From the NCBI GenBank assembly GCA_030039515.1, contig JASHVT010000091.1, positions 1 to 10,255 on the forward strand: 10,255 nt of DNA, written 5' to 3'. How positions within the stretch are numbered: the stretch's first letter is position 1; every line of letters begins with the position of its first letter. Source of the DNA: Nitrososphaerales archaeon. GTDB lineage: Archaea; Thermoproteota; Nitrososphaeria; Nitrososphaerales; Gagatemarchaeaceae. Positions 1-5,883 of this stretch are shown piece after piece. The translations under genes and the position numbers were made by a program. The notes below the pieces were generated by a model. That model searched no databases and was not told the origin of the DNA. It worked only from the letters and a program-made list of their open reading frames with translations.

Positions 1-1
1 T

Positions 2-283
2 CTGATAAACGGCCAGCCGAAGGGAATTCTGACGGAGCGCGACATTCTCAACAGAATCGCCGCGGACGACCTCCTCTCGTCGAAGGTCCTCGTCAGGAAG
101 ATCATGAGTTCGCCCATGATCTCGGTAGAGGCGGACGACCCTCTGCCTGAGGCCGTCAAGTTGATGGCAAAGCACGGGATACGCACGCTCTTCGTCACCG
201 ACAAAGGTAAGCCCCTTGGACTCCTGAACATGCGCTCCATAGTAGGAGACCAGTTCAAGGTAGCCAAGAGCCTGGAGTCGTGA
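2..283 (+). CDS. CBS-domain protein, 3' fragment
   Basis: The reading frame is open from the left edge to a TGA at 281-283 and gives 93 C-terminal residues; the true start lies outside the window. The first residues (L-I-N-G-Q-P-K-G-I-L-T-E-R-D-I) match the end of a first CBS domain, with the typical G-I-x-T-x-R-D signature. A complete second CBS domain follows from about residue 31 (V-R-K-I-M-S-S-P-M-I-S-V) to residue 83 (G-L-L-N-M-R-S-I-V). CBS pairs (Bateman modules) bind adenine nucleotides or similar ligands and act as regulators. Nothing visible shows whether this is a stand-alone CBS-pair protein or the tail of a larger enzyme; the short C-terminus after CBS2 fits a stand-alone protein. 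The stop overlaps the next gene's GTG start (GTGA), so the two are probably co-translated. Confidence 0.88.
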   Translation: MINGQPKGILTERDILNRIAADDLLSSKVLVRKIMSSPMISVEADDPLPEAVKLMAKHGIRTLFVTDKGKPLGLLNMRSIVGDQFKVAKSLES

Positions 284-690
284 CTCCGCGGAGCAAGGTC
301 CGCCGCACCCTCGTGCGGAAGGAGGTCATCGAGAGGATGCGCGGGGAGCTTCTCGAAGCCGCACGGTCAGGAGAGGTCATGACGTACGGCCATCTTATGC
401 AGCGATACCGGTTCTCCAGGGGTCGGGCGCTTTCGAGGGCGATCGGGGAGGTCGACGTGATGGAGTCGAGAGAAGGAGCTCCGGGGTTCGCGGCCATCAT
501 AGTGAGGAAGGACACCCGACTGCCGGGAGGCGGATTCTTCGTCGGACCAGACATCCCCAGGGCCCTGACCAGGAGAGCGGAGAGGGGTTGTGACCCCAGA
601 CTTACGCGGGACGAGGAGAGCTATGTCCGCAGGGAGCAGAAGACAATCTGGGAGTTCTACTCAAGGGACAGAAGGCGTTCTTCCGGCTGA
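280..690 (+). CDS. Conserved hypothetical protein with a V-R-K-D-T-x-L-P-G-x-G-F-F motif
   Basis: This encodes 136 residues from a GTG start that overlaps the upstream stop by four bases (GTGA), which fixes the start and suggests translational coupling to the CBS gene. The N-terminus is basic. Residues 31-60 (G-E-V-M-T-Y-G-H-L-M then R-G-R-A-L-S-R-A-I-G-E-V) resemble a small helical domain in which a gene-neighbour-like Y-G-x-L element is followed by an R-x-L-G-R-A-L-G-x-V-type helix. Residues 66-87 hold a G-x-P-x-x-A-A-I-I-V-R-K-D-T-x-L-P-G-G-G-F-F stretch. I have seen this pattern in uncharacterised bacterial and archaeal proteins, often in mobile or restriction-linked contexts, but cannot name a function. 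The C-terminus is charged and probably helical (E-E-S-Y-V-R-R-E-Q-K-T-I-W-E-F). There is no signal peptide or membrane segment. It converges on pyrF, with only 11 bases between the two stops. Confidence 0.75.
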   Translation: MTPRSKVRRTLVRKEVIERMRGELLEAARSGEVMTYGHLMQRYRFSRGRALSRAIGEVDVMESREGAPGFAAIIVRKDTRLPGGGFFVGPDIPRALTRRAERGCDPRLTRDEESYVRREQKTIWEFYSRDRRRSSG

Positions 691-701
691 ATGATGGACC
701 A

Positions 702-1421
702 TCAGCCGATCTCTCGGCGCTCGGCTAGCGAAATGACCGCCTCGCGCGGATCTTGCGCGTCCATCACAGCCCGCCCGACGATCATGTAGTCTGCATCCGT
801 CCTGTACCATTCTTCCGGGCTTCCTCCTTGGGCTCCTACGCCCGGTGAGAATATCATGCATCCTTCCCCCACGATCCTCCTTGCCTCTCTGATCTTCTCC
901 GCAGACTTCGCCGAAACGACTATGCCGTCGGCCCCCCAGTCCTTCGCCCTCTGTGAGAAGACCCTGAACATGGATTCTCCTCCTCCGAGGCCAAGCCCGT
1001 ACCCGTCCTCGGCGCCCTGATGGCTCATGTAGACAAGGAGGAGTACGCCTCCGTCCTTCGCATGGACCTCTTCCATGACCTTCTCCAGCCCCTCTCTCCA
1101 GCCCACGAACGGATTGGCAGTCAAGGCGTCGAAGCCGAAGTCTAACAGCGAACCCACGATGTTGAGATTCGTCGATTCGATGTCGTTTATCTTGAGGTCG
1201 GCGATGAGAGGAAGGCCCTCTCGCTTGCACATCCCCACTATGTCTTTGATTCCGGTAAGGCCCAGAGGAAGGAGCAGGTGATGGTTGACCTTGACCGCGG
1301 CTATCCTGTCCCGAGTCGCCTCGAGTACGCTCCGCGCGGCTGCCAGTCTCTTTCCATACGGCCCCCAGACGTCCAAGGCTAGCACGACCCTGCTCTGGTG
1401 CCTCTCAGCCGACTGGGACAT
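702..1421 (-). CDS. pyrF: Orotidine 5'-phosphate decarboxylase
   Basis: PyrF decarboxylates OMP to UMP, the last step of de novo pyrimidine synthesis, in the cytoplasm. The protein is 239 residues, normal for the archaeal enzyme. Key motifs are visible: V-V-L-A-L-D-V (residues 12-18, D17), the substrate lysine in A-V-K-V-N (K44), the catalytic D-L-K-I-N-D-I (D75, K77, D80), the phosphate-binding F-S-P-G-V-G-A-Q-G-G (191-200) and I-V-G-R-A-V (214-219). I chose the ATG at 1421. The open frame runs upstream to 1664, but that part overlaps pyrD and reads as arginine- and glycine-rich shadow sequence. A TTG inside the pyrD stop region could add a few residues. It is the last gene of the pyrE-pyrD-pyrF operon, 17 bases after the pyrD stop. 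Confidence 0.95.
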   Translation of the reverse strand: MSQSAERHQSRVVLALDVWGPYGKRLAAARSVLEATRDRIAAVKVNHHLLLPLGLTGIKDIVGMCKREGLPLIADLKINDIESTNLNIVGSLLDFGFDALTANPFVGWREGLEKVMEEVHAKDGGVLLLVYMSHQGAEDGYGLGLGGGESMFRVFSQRAKDWGADGIVVSAKSAEKIREARRIVGEGCMIFSPGVGAQGGSPEEWYRTDADYMIVGRAVMDAQDPREAVISLAERREIG

Positions 1422-1438
1422 TCTCTCTCGGAAGCTTG

Positions 1439-2386
1439 TCAACCTGCTTCCCCCACCCCGTCCCCTGGGGCGCCAGACCTGTGTGCCGCGCCCACGAGCT
1501 CGTCGAGCCTTGGTATCCCCTTGCGCTCCAGGTAGGAGATTATCCCCAGGTTCAGCTCGTTGAACATGGCGAACTTCGTAATGGTCGCGGTCCCGATCTG
1601 CACCGCGTCCGCTCCTGCAAGGAAGAATTGGATTGCGTGCTCCCAAGACGAAACTCCTCCACATCCCATTATCGGGACTTCGAACTCCTCGCGCAGTTCA
1701 TAGACGCACCTGAGCGCCACCGGCCTTATCGCTCCGCCAGAAAGTCCGCCGAAGCCGTTCGAGAGCGCCTGCCTTCCCGTCTCCACATCGATGGGGAACG
1801 CCCTGATCGTGTTGACTGCTGTCAGTCCGTCCGCACCTGCGTCGACCGCGGCCCTGGCCACCTCGACCAGCCTTTCCGTGTTGGGGGAGAGCTTGGCGAA
1901 GACGGGCTTCCCTGTGGCGCGTTTCACTGACTTCACGACCTTGCCCACCAGCTCGGGGTCGTGGCCTATCTCCGTGCCCACTCCCGCTACGTGTGGACAG
2001 CTGAGGTTGAGCTCGAAGGCAATGAAGTCGTTGTCGTCCAGCGCCCGGGCGACTCCCTGGAACTCCTCTTCGTCAGCGCCAAATATCGACACGAGAATGG
2101 GCAACCGCTTCCCCCTGACGGCTCGCAGTTCCTCAGCAAACCTCTCGGCTCCTGGGTTGGGGAGCCCGGCAGCGTTGACCATCCCCGAGTCCACCTCGAC
2201 CAGCGTCGGCTCCCTGTTCCCTTCTCTCGGCCTCGGCCCGATCGACTTGGTCACCGCCCCGCCCGCACCGAATCTTATGGCGTCGAGGACCTTCGAGAGA
2301 GAGCTTCCATGCACGCCCGACGCGAGCACGGCGGGGTTTGCGAGCTGCAAACGGCCCATTTTCACGGCTATCGCCTCGACGCTCAC
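1439..2386 (-). CDS. pyrD: Dihydroorotate dehydrogenase, class 1B catalytic subunit
   Basis: This FMN enzyme of 315 residues oxidises dihydroorotate to orotate. The TIM-barrel motifs are present: L-A-S-G (21-24), K-S-I-G (47-50), substrate-binding N-A-A-G-L-P-N (71-77), E-L-N-L-S-C-P-H with the catalytic Cys130, F-A-K-L-S-P-N (163-169), V-N-T-I (191-194), G-G-L-S-G-G-A-I-R-P-V-A (213-224) and the flavin-phosphate G-C-G-G-V (241-245). A catalytic cysteine rather than serine places it in class 1 and not class 2; overall similarity is to the 1B (PyrDB) type. In that type, NAD-dependent activity needs the iron-sulfur subunit PyrK, which is not encoded in this window. The GTG start overlaps the pyrE stop (GTGA), which fixes the start and implies coupled translation. 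The C-terminal dozen residues (G-A-P-G-D-G-V-G-E-A-G) look like a flexible tail. Confidence 0.95.
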   Translation of the reverse strand: MSVEAIAVKMGRLQLANPAVLASGVHGSSLSKVLDAIRFGAGGAVTKSIGPRPREGNREPTLVEVDSGMVNAAGLPNPGAERFAEELRAVRGKRLPILVSIFGADEEEFQGVARALDDNDFIAFELNLSCPHVAGVGTEIGHDPELVGKVVKSVKRATGKPVFAKLSPNTERLVEVARAAVDAGADGLTAVNTIRAFPIDVETGRQALSNGFGGLSGGAIRPVALRCVYELREEFEVPIMGCGGVSSWEHAIQFFLAGADAVQIGTATITKFAMFNELNLGIISYLERKGIPRLDELVGAAHRSGAPGDGVGEAG

Positions 2387-3003
2387 TCGCCACGACCCTC
2401 CATCTGCTTCGTCACAGCCTCGTAGTCGCGCTTTGTCAGCTTGCCTCGTTCCAGCAGCATCTCGGCGAGCTCCCTGATGTCGACAAACTTCCTTAGTCTG
2501 ACACCAATCGCTTCCAAGTTCACGCTGCCTCCTTCAAGCCTGTCGACGAGAACCACGGCGTCTTTCACCGCGCATCCTGCCTTCCTCAGAGCTTCGACCG
2601 CCGATATGATGCTGCCGCCCGTCGTCACGAGGTCGTCCACGACAATCGCCCGCCACCGCGGCTGCACCGCGCCCTCAACGAGCTTCCCGAGGCCGTGCCC
2701 CTTCTCCTCTTTCCTCACGTACACCATCGGCTTTTTCAGGAGGAACGCAAGCACGGAAGACACAGTCACGCCCGCCGTAGCAACACCGGCGACGACATCG
2801 TACTCCCCGCCCATCTCGCCCATGACGGCCCTGTACCCTTCCATCTCCAGGGCGAAGGCCTCAGGAAAACTCGGCAATATCCTCAGGTCGAGGTAATACG
2901 AACTCGACTTGCCGCTCGCTAGGGTGAACTTGCCGAACCTTAAGGCGCCTATCTCGAACAGCTCTTCCGCAAGGGCGGCCTTGACGGTCCGTGAATCAGG
3001 CAT
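2383..3003 (-). CDS. pyrE: Orotate phosphoribosyltransferase
   Basis: PyrE transfers the phosphoribosyl group of PRPP to orotate, giving OMP for PyrF. The protein is 206 residues, a normal length. The type I PRTase PRPP loop A-I-V-V-D-D-L-V-T-T-G-G-S (119-131) is clear, as is the flexible loop V-R-K-E-E-K-G-H-G (96-104) whose lysines bind pyrophosphate. The orotate-side hood F-T-L-A-S-G-K-S-S-S-Y-Y-L-D (26-39) is also intact. The start is the ATG at 3003, preceded by GGTGGT about seven bases upstream. The frame is open for another 43 codons, but that part contains a TATA-like box and is basic low-complexity sequence, so it is probably the leader. It is the first gene of the pyrE-pyrD-pyrF operon, with the stop overlapping the pyrD GTG. 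Confidence 0.95.
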   Translation of the reverse strand: MPDSRTVKAALAEELFEIGALRFGKFTLASGKSSSYYLDLRILPSFPEAFALEMEGYRAVMGEMGGEYDVVAGVATAGVTVSSVLAFLLKKPMVYVRKEEKGHGLGKLVEGAVQPRWRAIVVDDLVTTGGSIISAVEALRKAGCAVKDAVVLVDRLEGGSVNLEAIGVRLRKFVDIRELAEMLLERGKLTKRDYEAVTKQMEGRGE

Positions 3004-3076
3004 CAGGTGACCACCGCGCGCCTTGGCTCTCGGTCCCTTTCTAATGTGAACCCGCCCTCTGCTGCCTCCCCGTTCT

Positions 3077-3085
3077 GATTTAAGG
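3077..3085 (-). promoter_or_regulatory. Probable TATA box of the pyrE-pyrD-pyrF operon
   Basis: The minus strand reads CCTTAAATC here, a good archaeal TATA-box match, 78 bases before the pyrE ATG. Transcription would start near 3055 and leave a leader of about 50 bases carrying the GGTGGT ribosome site. This fits pyrE being the operon's first gene. A second AT-rich stretch at 3036-3045 (minus strand TTAGAAAG) is a weaker alternative. Confidence 0.45.
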
Positions 3086-3179
3086 CTTGAACGCCGCGAG
3101 CGAGAAGAAATCGGCTTTGAACTTCCGGACATCCGACCTAGTCCTCCGCAATGTCAACGACGTCAAGGCCGCAGTATGT

Positions 3180-3833
3180 TCACAGTCGCCCGTTTCTTCT
3201 CTCTTCAATCAGCTTGGCGACCTCAGAGTCCTCCACCTGGACGAAGTTCGTGTAAAACTCCCCGATGGCTAGGAAGTCGGCCGGCCTTTCAAGGCAGACG
3301 ACTCTGGTCCCGTCCTCGGAAAGCGAGTCGATCGCGTCTTGGGGTGCGACGGGCACCGCGACGACAATCCGCTTCGGGCTCCTCTTCCTGACGGACATCA
3401 CGGCCGCCCCCATCGAGCTCCCGGTCGCAATTCCGTCGTCTACGACTATGACGACGCGTCCTCTGAGCTCTGGGTAGGGCCTGTCTCCTCTGATTCTCTT
3501 CATCCTCTCCTCCACCTCGGCCCTCTTCCGCCTGATTTGTTCGTCCAAGTAGTCCTGGCTCGCTCCGAGCGACTCCGCCGCTTGCCTGTCCAAGATCGCC
3601 TCCCCCTCCTGCGTCACCGCGCCTAGGGCGAACTCCGGCTCGCCTGGTGCCTCTATCTTTCGTGTGATGATGACGTCAAGCTGCGCGCCAAGCTCGTCCG
3701 ACACCTCCGCGGCGACTACCACGCCGCCTCTCGGTATCCCCAAGACAATGGCGCCCGCGCCTTTGAACTCGGCCAGCGCCCGAGCAAGCCTCCTTCCCGC
3801 ATCGGTCCTGTCCCTGAAGAGCGCGCGGCCCAT
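3180..3833 (-). CDS. Predicted phosphoribosyltransferase (COG1926 type)
   Basis: This is a 217-residue PRTase-fold protein. It begins with the family's R-D-R-x-D-A-G-R-R-L-A (7-17) and has L-G-I-P-R-G-G-V-V-V-A (31-41), the pyrophosphate-loop region. The PRPP-binding V-V-I-V-V-D-D-G-I-A-T-G-S-S-M lies at 127-141. The C-terminus, F-x-A-I-G-E-F-Y-x-N-F-x-Q-V-E-D-x-E-V (187-205), is typical of the uncharacterised COG1926 family. Residues 95-115 form a charged helical insertion. The substrate is not known for this family; it is not one of the classical purine or pyrimidine salvage enzymes. A TATA box about 30 bases upstream of the ATG implies its own nearly leaderless transcript. It lies just upstream of the pyr operon on the same strand, but the 176-base gap with a separate promoter argues against co-transcription. 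Confidence 0.88.
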   Translation of the reverse strand: MGRALFRDRTDAGRRLARALAEFKGAGAIVLGIPRGGVVVAAEVSDELGAQLDVIITRKIEAPGEPEFALGAVTQEGEAILDRQAAESLGASQDYLDEQIRRKRAEVEERMKRIRGDRPYPELRGRVVIVVDDGIATGSSMGAAVMSVRKRSPKRIVVAVPVAPQDAIDSLSEDGTRVVCLERPADFLAIGEFYTNFVQVEDSEVAKLIEERRNGRL

Positions 3834-3857
3834 TTCAGCGCTTCGGCCCCGACACCG

Positions 3858-3867
3858 GGATATTTGT
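3858..3867 (-). promoter_or_regulatory. TATA box for the COG1926 phosphoribosyltransferase gene
   Basis: The minus strand reads ACAAATATCC. The centre of AAATAT is about 29-30 bases before the ATG at 3833, so the transcript would start at or within a few bases of the start codon. No Shine-Dalgarno sequence is visible before that ATG, which agrees with leaderless translation. The same AAATATCC core occurs before the gene starting at 7175. Confidence 0.55.
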
Positions 3868-3888
3868 CCTCGTCCGGCTCTAAGATGC

Positions 3889-4320
3889 TCAGTCTGAGCC
3901 TACACGTGGAATCTGGATTATTGGTCCTGCGTCGCCCAGCACCCAGATCTCCCACTGCGACCTCAGTCCCATGTCCACGGCGCGCAGCCAACCTCTTCTG
4001 ACTGCGAGAATCCTCCTGACCGACCCGTTCATCGGGAGGCCAGGCTGGAGCCAGACACTGGAGTGGTTCTTGAGCCCGAATCTCCTCATGCTGGGACGCG
4101 TCTCGCACTCTACCAGTACTATCTCCTCCGACCCGTCCTCGCGCCTGTAGCCCATCAGGTCTGGCCTGTACGAACTCCACGCGACCTTCTCTCCGGGGAT
4201 GAAGAGTGGCTCCTCGACGACCGAGTAACGCTCTCGCTCGAGTTCGCCTCTGATGACCTCCTTCATCGCCTTGTGGACTGCTGACTCCACGAATGCGGCT
4301 CGGACGCGGAAGGATTTCAT
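3889..4320 (-). CDS. Hypothetical protein with a PD-(D/E)xK nuclease-like core
   Basis: This encodes 143 residues from the ATG at 4320. After an amphipathic helix (V-E-S-A-V-H-K-A-M-K-E-V-I, 11-23) it shows a pattern typical of the restriction-endonuclease-like fold: S-Y-R-P-D-L-M-G-Y (50-58, P53-D54), then an acidic turn, then a hydrophobic strand ending E-I-V-L-V-E-C-E-T (66-74). The core would be D54 with E71-x-E73, so a glutamate takes the place of the usual lysine. BamHI is an established enzyme with an E-x-E arrangement, so this need not be inactive. The rest (W-L-Q-P-G-L-P, R-R-I-L-A-V-R-R-G-W-L and S-Q-W-E-I-W-V-L-G) looks like further strands and helices. The fold assignment is inference from the motif alone. 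It lies upstream of the PRTase gene with a 55-base gap that holds a separate promoter. A GTG at codon 11 is an alternative start. Confidence 0.7.
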   Translation of the reverse strand: MKSFRVRAAFVESAVHKAMKEVIRGELERERYSVVEEPLFIPGEKVAWSSYRPDLMGYRREDGSEEIVLVECETRPSMRRFGLKNHSSVWLQPGLPMNGSVRRILAVRRGWLRAVDMGLRSQWEIWVLGDAGPIIQIPRVGSD

Positions 4321-4483
4321 CCTTCAACAGCAATTTGTTGCATCATTGGTCACGTTCTTCCAACCCTCGCGAGCCGATGAGGCCCGATTCGGGAGTCGGA
4401 GCGTCGAGACGATGCGCAGACGGGCCTGGTCACGGACGCACATTCGCCGTTCATCGTGCTTGATAGCGTCGCGTGGCTTTGTC

Positions 4484-4494
4484 TATAGAAAATC
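4484..4494 (+). promoter_or_regulatory. TATA-like box in the non-coding block
   Basis: The plus strand reads TCTATAGAAAA. A start about 25 bases downstream would fall near 4513, exactly where the first stem-loop of the candidate RNA begins. No protein gene starts nearby. The match is suggestive only; AT-rich runs are rare in this block, which is why it stands out. Confidence 0.3.
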
Positions 4495-4512
4495 TGCACT
4501 TTGTCAGCAACA

Positions 4513-4893
4513 AGAGCCAACGCAGGATAACAGCGCGGCTCTGCCACGAGATGGTCAGCTCTCTCGCTGTCGGCTGAATCGAGTGCGGGGACGCAGACCG
4601 AGTCGACACCAGCAACGCGCGATGTCGGGGATATCCCGGTCCGCAACCTCGCCCGAGGTTCGGCCTTGAGCCCAGGAGAGACCGACGCGATCCAAGGGTC
4701 GCGTTTTGGGACGGGTCGGGCGGGACCAAAGACGCAACGGTCCTCGCCTGGTCGTAGGAGGCGCGGAGCGCCTTGCTTGGCGCTGAAGAACGACCGGGGG
4801 AGAACCGGAAGTCCGAGGCCTTGTCTTACCTCGAACGAGACGCGGAAGGAGGACCGAGCCCGCCAGGAATGGGCAGACGAAGACAGCGAGGGG
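4513..4893 (+). ncRNA. Candidate structured non-coding RNA, class unknown
   Basis: Several pairings are visible. Stem 4513-4518/4537-4542 (AGAGCC with GGCTCT) has an inner CGC/GCG stem. A long-range helix pairs 4560-4571 with 4882-4893: nine consecutive Watson-Crick pairs (CTCGCTGTC with GACAGCGAG) plus three with wobbles. Local hairpins include AACCTC-GCCC-GAGGTT at about 4636-4651, ACGCGATC-CAAG-GGTCGCGT at about 4684-4703, and AGCGCC-TTGCTT-GGCGCT at about 4767-4784. An RNA of roughly 330-380 bases is the size of archaeal SRP or RNase P RNA. However, I could not find the SRP helix-8 core or the RNase P conserved elements on either strand. GC-rich DNA gives hairpins by chance, so this is a hypothesis. 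The strand is uncertain; plus is preferred because of the box at 4484 and the more purine-rich strand. Confidence 0.25.
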
Positions 4894-4910
4894 CGGCTTC
4901 TTCACAGCAA

Positions 4911-4920
4911 CGATTAAAAC
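4911..4920 (+). promoter_or_regulatory. TATA box for the FKBP gene
   Basis: The sequence is CGATTAAAAC, with the centre of TTAAAA near 4916. It is only 10 bases before the ATG at 4926, too close for that codon to be in the transcript if the box works at the usual distance. It is 27-28 bases before the in-frame TTG at 4944, the spacing seen for other genes in this window. The box therefore helps decide the FKBP start. Confidence 0.5.
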
Positions 4921-4943
4921 CAGATATGGCCCGCGCGACCTCC

Positions 4944-5276
4944 TTGAGCGAAAGCGGAGCGCAGAAGGGAGACACGGTCTCTGTCCACTATCTAGGAAAG
5001 TTCCCCGGAGGCAAGGTCTTCGACACGAGCATGAAGGCCGAGGCGATCAAAGCAGGCCTGTTCAGCCCTGCCCGCGACTACAAGCCTCTCCAGGTGACGC
5101 TGGGAGCGCACCAGGTGATCAGCGGGTTCGAGGAGGCCCTGATGGGCATGAAGGTCAACGAGACCAAGGAGATCACCCTTCCTCCCGAGAAGGCGTATGG
5201 CAAGTCGGGCTCCCACCCCATGGCAGGCAAGACCCTTCAGTTCCGCCTGCTCGTCACCAACGTAAAGAAGCCGTAG
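4944..5276 (+). CDS. FKBP-type peptidyl-prolyl cis-trans isomerase, minimal form
   Basis: This cytoplasmic prolyl isomerase and folding helper is 110 residues from the TTG at 4944. The FKBP core is clear: K-G-D-T-V-S-V-H-Y-L-G (8-18), G-G-K-V-F-D-T-S (22-29), the archaeal-type insertion up to D-Y-K-P-L-Q-V (45-51), then G-A-H-Q-V-I-S-G-F-E-E-A-L-M-G-M (54-69). The end is P-P-E-K-A-Y-G then H-P-M-A-G-K-T-L-Q-F (80-100). Active-site Y16, D27, V58-I59, F62 and Y85 are all present. The large IF (insert-in-flap) chaperone domain and C-terminal extension of longer archaeal FKBPs are absent. I prefer the TTG start because the TATA box lies 27 bases before it; the ATG at 4926 would add six residues (M-A-R-A-T-S). 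Frames further upstream to 4773 are non-coding. Confidence 0.92.
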   Translation: MSESGAQKGDTVSVHYLGKFPGGKVFDTSMKAEAIKAGLFSPARDYKPLQVTLGAHQVISGFEEALMGMKVNETKEITLPPEKAYGKSGSHPMAGKTLQFRLLVTNVKKP

Positions 5277-5308
5277 CCAGCCGTCCCAAGGCCAAGAGAA
5301 GGACAACA

Positions 5309-5317
5309 CATTTACAA
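5309..5317 (+). promoter_or_regulatory. Possible TATA box for the 95-residue protein gene
   Basis: The sequence CATTTACAA is centred about 31 bases before the TTG at 5345, which would allow a nearly leaderless transcript. It lies in the 68-base gap after the FKBP stop. It is a weaker match than the boxes at 6457 or 8878. Confidence 0.35.
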
Positions 5318-5344
5318 GCTGCGCAAGATGCCTCGGGGCAGGCC

Positions 5345-5632
5345 TTGGCAAAGCGAAACTTCACGATTGACACCGGCAAGGAAAAGATTCCGGTGGAAGG
5401 GCACGCACACCAGAACGTCGCCGTCAAGTATCTGATGAAGAGAAGGAGGAGCCTGATACTGACCAAGGACCAGGCCAAGGTGGAGAAGCTCTTCGCAGAC
5501 GTCCCGACCAAGATCAGTATAATCGGGGCCAACGTCACCAAGACCTACAAGGTGGCCTGGGAGAGAGTGAACACGGGCGAGTTCCCCGGCGCTAGGTTCA
5601 CCTTCACGCTCGAAGAAGTACAGCAAGGGTAA
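5345..5632 (+). CDS. Hypothetical protein, 95 residues
   Basis: I do not recognise this family. The protein is basic in its first half (A-K-R-N-F-T at the start, then a K-R-R-R cluster at 32-35) and has alternating hydrophobic stretches that look like beta strands: K-I-P-V-E-G (14-19), K-I-S-I-I-G-A-N-V (56-64), K-T-Y-K-V-A-W-E (66-73) and A-R-F-T-F-T-L-E-E-V (83-92). A helix is likely around N-V-A-V-K-Y-L-M (24-31). There are no cysteines, signal peptide or membrane segments. Codon use resembles that of the neighbours, and no competing frame is better, so it is probably real. The start is a TTG at 5345, supported by a possible TATA box about 31 bases upstream. The small size, basic character and strand pattern would suit a nucleic-acid-binding protein, but that is speculation. 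It lies between FKBP and the zinc-ribbon gene on the same strand. Confidence 0.7.
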   Translation: MAKRNFTIDTGKEKIPVEGHAHQNVAVKYLMKRRRSLILTKDQAKVEKLFADVPTKISIIGANVTKTYKVAWERVNTGEFPGARFTFTLEEVQQG

Positions 5633-5665
5633 CGCTTTTCACACCCGAGGCCCCGGGAAGGCCGC

Positions 5666-5857
5666 TTGCCTGGGGACAGAAGACGCGACGCCTACAGCTC
5701 GGCCATCGACAAGGTAAGGGCGCAGCACAGCGCTGACGTGAAGGTGGCGACTCTGACGGTCGAGTGTCCGAGATGCCGCACGAAGCAGTCAGTGAGAGAC
5801 GTCCCAGGTATGCGCGTCTGCCTGAAGTGCGGCTTCGAGTTCAGACGCTTGGTCTGA
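5666..5857 (+). CDS. Small zinc-ribbon protein
   Basis: The 63-residue protein has four cysteines in two knuckles: V-E-C-P-R-C-R (C34, C37) and V-C-L-K-C-G-F-E-F (C52, C55), a classic C-x2-C...C-x2-C ribbon that should bind one zinc. The N-terminal 30 residues are charged (D-R-R-R-D-A-Y then I-D-K-V-R-A-Q) and probably helical. The TTG start at 5666 is preceded by GGGAAGG about four bases away, an acceptable ribosome site. A GTG at codon 25 would leave only the ribbon. Ribbons like this occur in many transcription and translation proteins, so no function can be given. It follows the 95-residue gene by 33 bases and precedes the methyltransferase-like gene by 26, so co-transcription is likely. 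Confidence 0.75.
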   Translation: MPGDRRRDAYSSAIDKVRAQHSADVKVATLTVECPRCRTKQSVRDVPGMRVCLKCGFEFRRLV

Positions 5858-5883
5858 GTCTGTCCCGCACCTTGGTCTCAGAG

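Larger units (their letters stand above)
4321..4943. other. Long non-coding block between divergent genes
   Basis: About 600 bases separate the start of the minus-strand nuclease-like gene from the start of the FKBP gene. All open frames here are short, overlap on both strands and translate to arginine-, serine- and proline-rich sequence without family motifs, as expected for GC-rich non-coding DNA. The first 160 bases show nothing I recognise. The portion from about 4484 onward contains a TATA-like box and several stem-loops, listed separately as a candidate RNA. The final 30 bases hold the FKBP promoter. Confidence 0.7.

Noticed and set aside
1422..1664. Upstream extension of the pyrF frame by 81 codons
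   Set aside because: It overlaps pyrD throughout and reads as arginine- and glycine-rich sequence without homology; the enzyme's first conserved motif begins 12 residues after the chosen ATG.
1436..2477. Plus-strand open frames across pyrD and pyrE (for example 1436-1930, 1791-2477, 1961-2425)
   Set aside because: They are antisense shadows of clear enzymes; their translations lack family motifs and are rich in serine, proline and arginine.
3004..3132. Upstream extension of the pyrE frame by 43 codons
   Set aside because: The stretch contains the probable TATA box and is basic, low-complexity sequence; the PyrE family starts at about the chosen ATG.
4321..4925. SRP RNA or RNase P RNA in the non-coding block
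   Set aside because: I looked on both strands for the SRP core around C-C-C-G-G-A-A-G-G-G-A-G-C-A-G and for the RNase P elements G-A-G-G-A-A-A-G-T-C and A-C-A-G-A-A with C-G-G-C-T-T; only partial, misplaced matches exist (for example GGAAGTCC near 4808), so no class is claimed.
4773..4943. Longer FKBP protein starting at 4773, or at the ATG at 4926
   Set aside because: The residues added from 4773 have no FKBP similarity and span the promoter. The ATG at 4926 remains possible but lies too close to the TATA box, so the TTG at 4944 was preferred.
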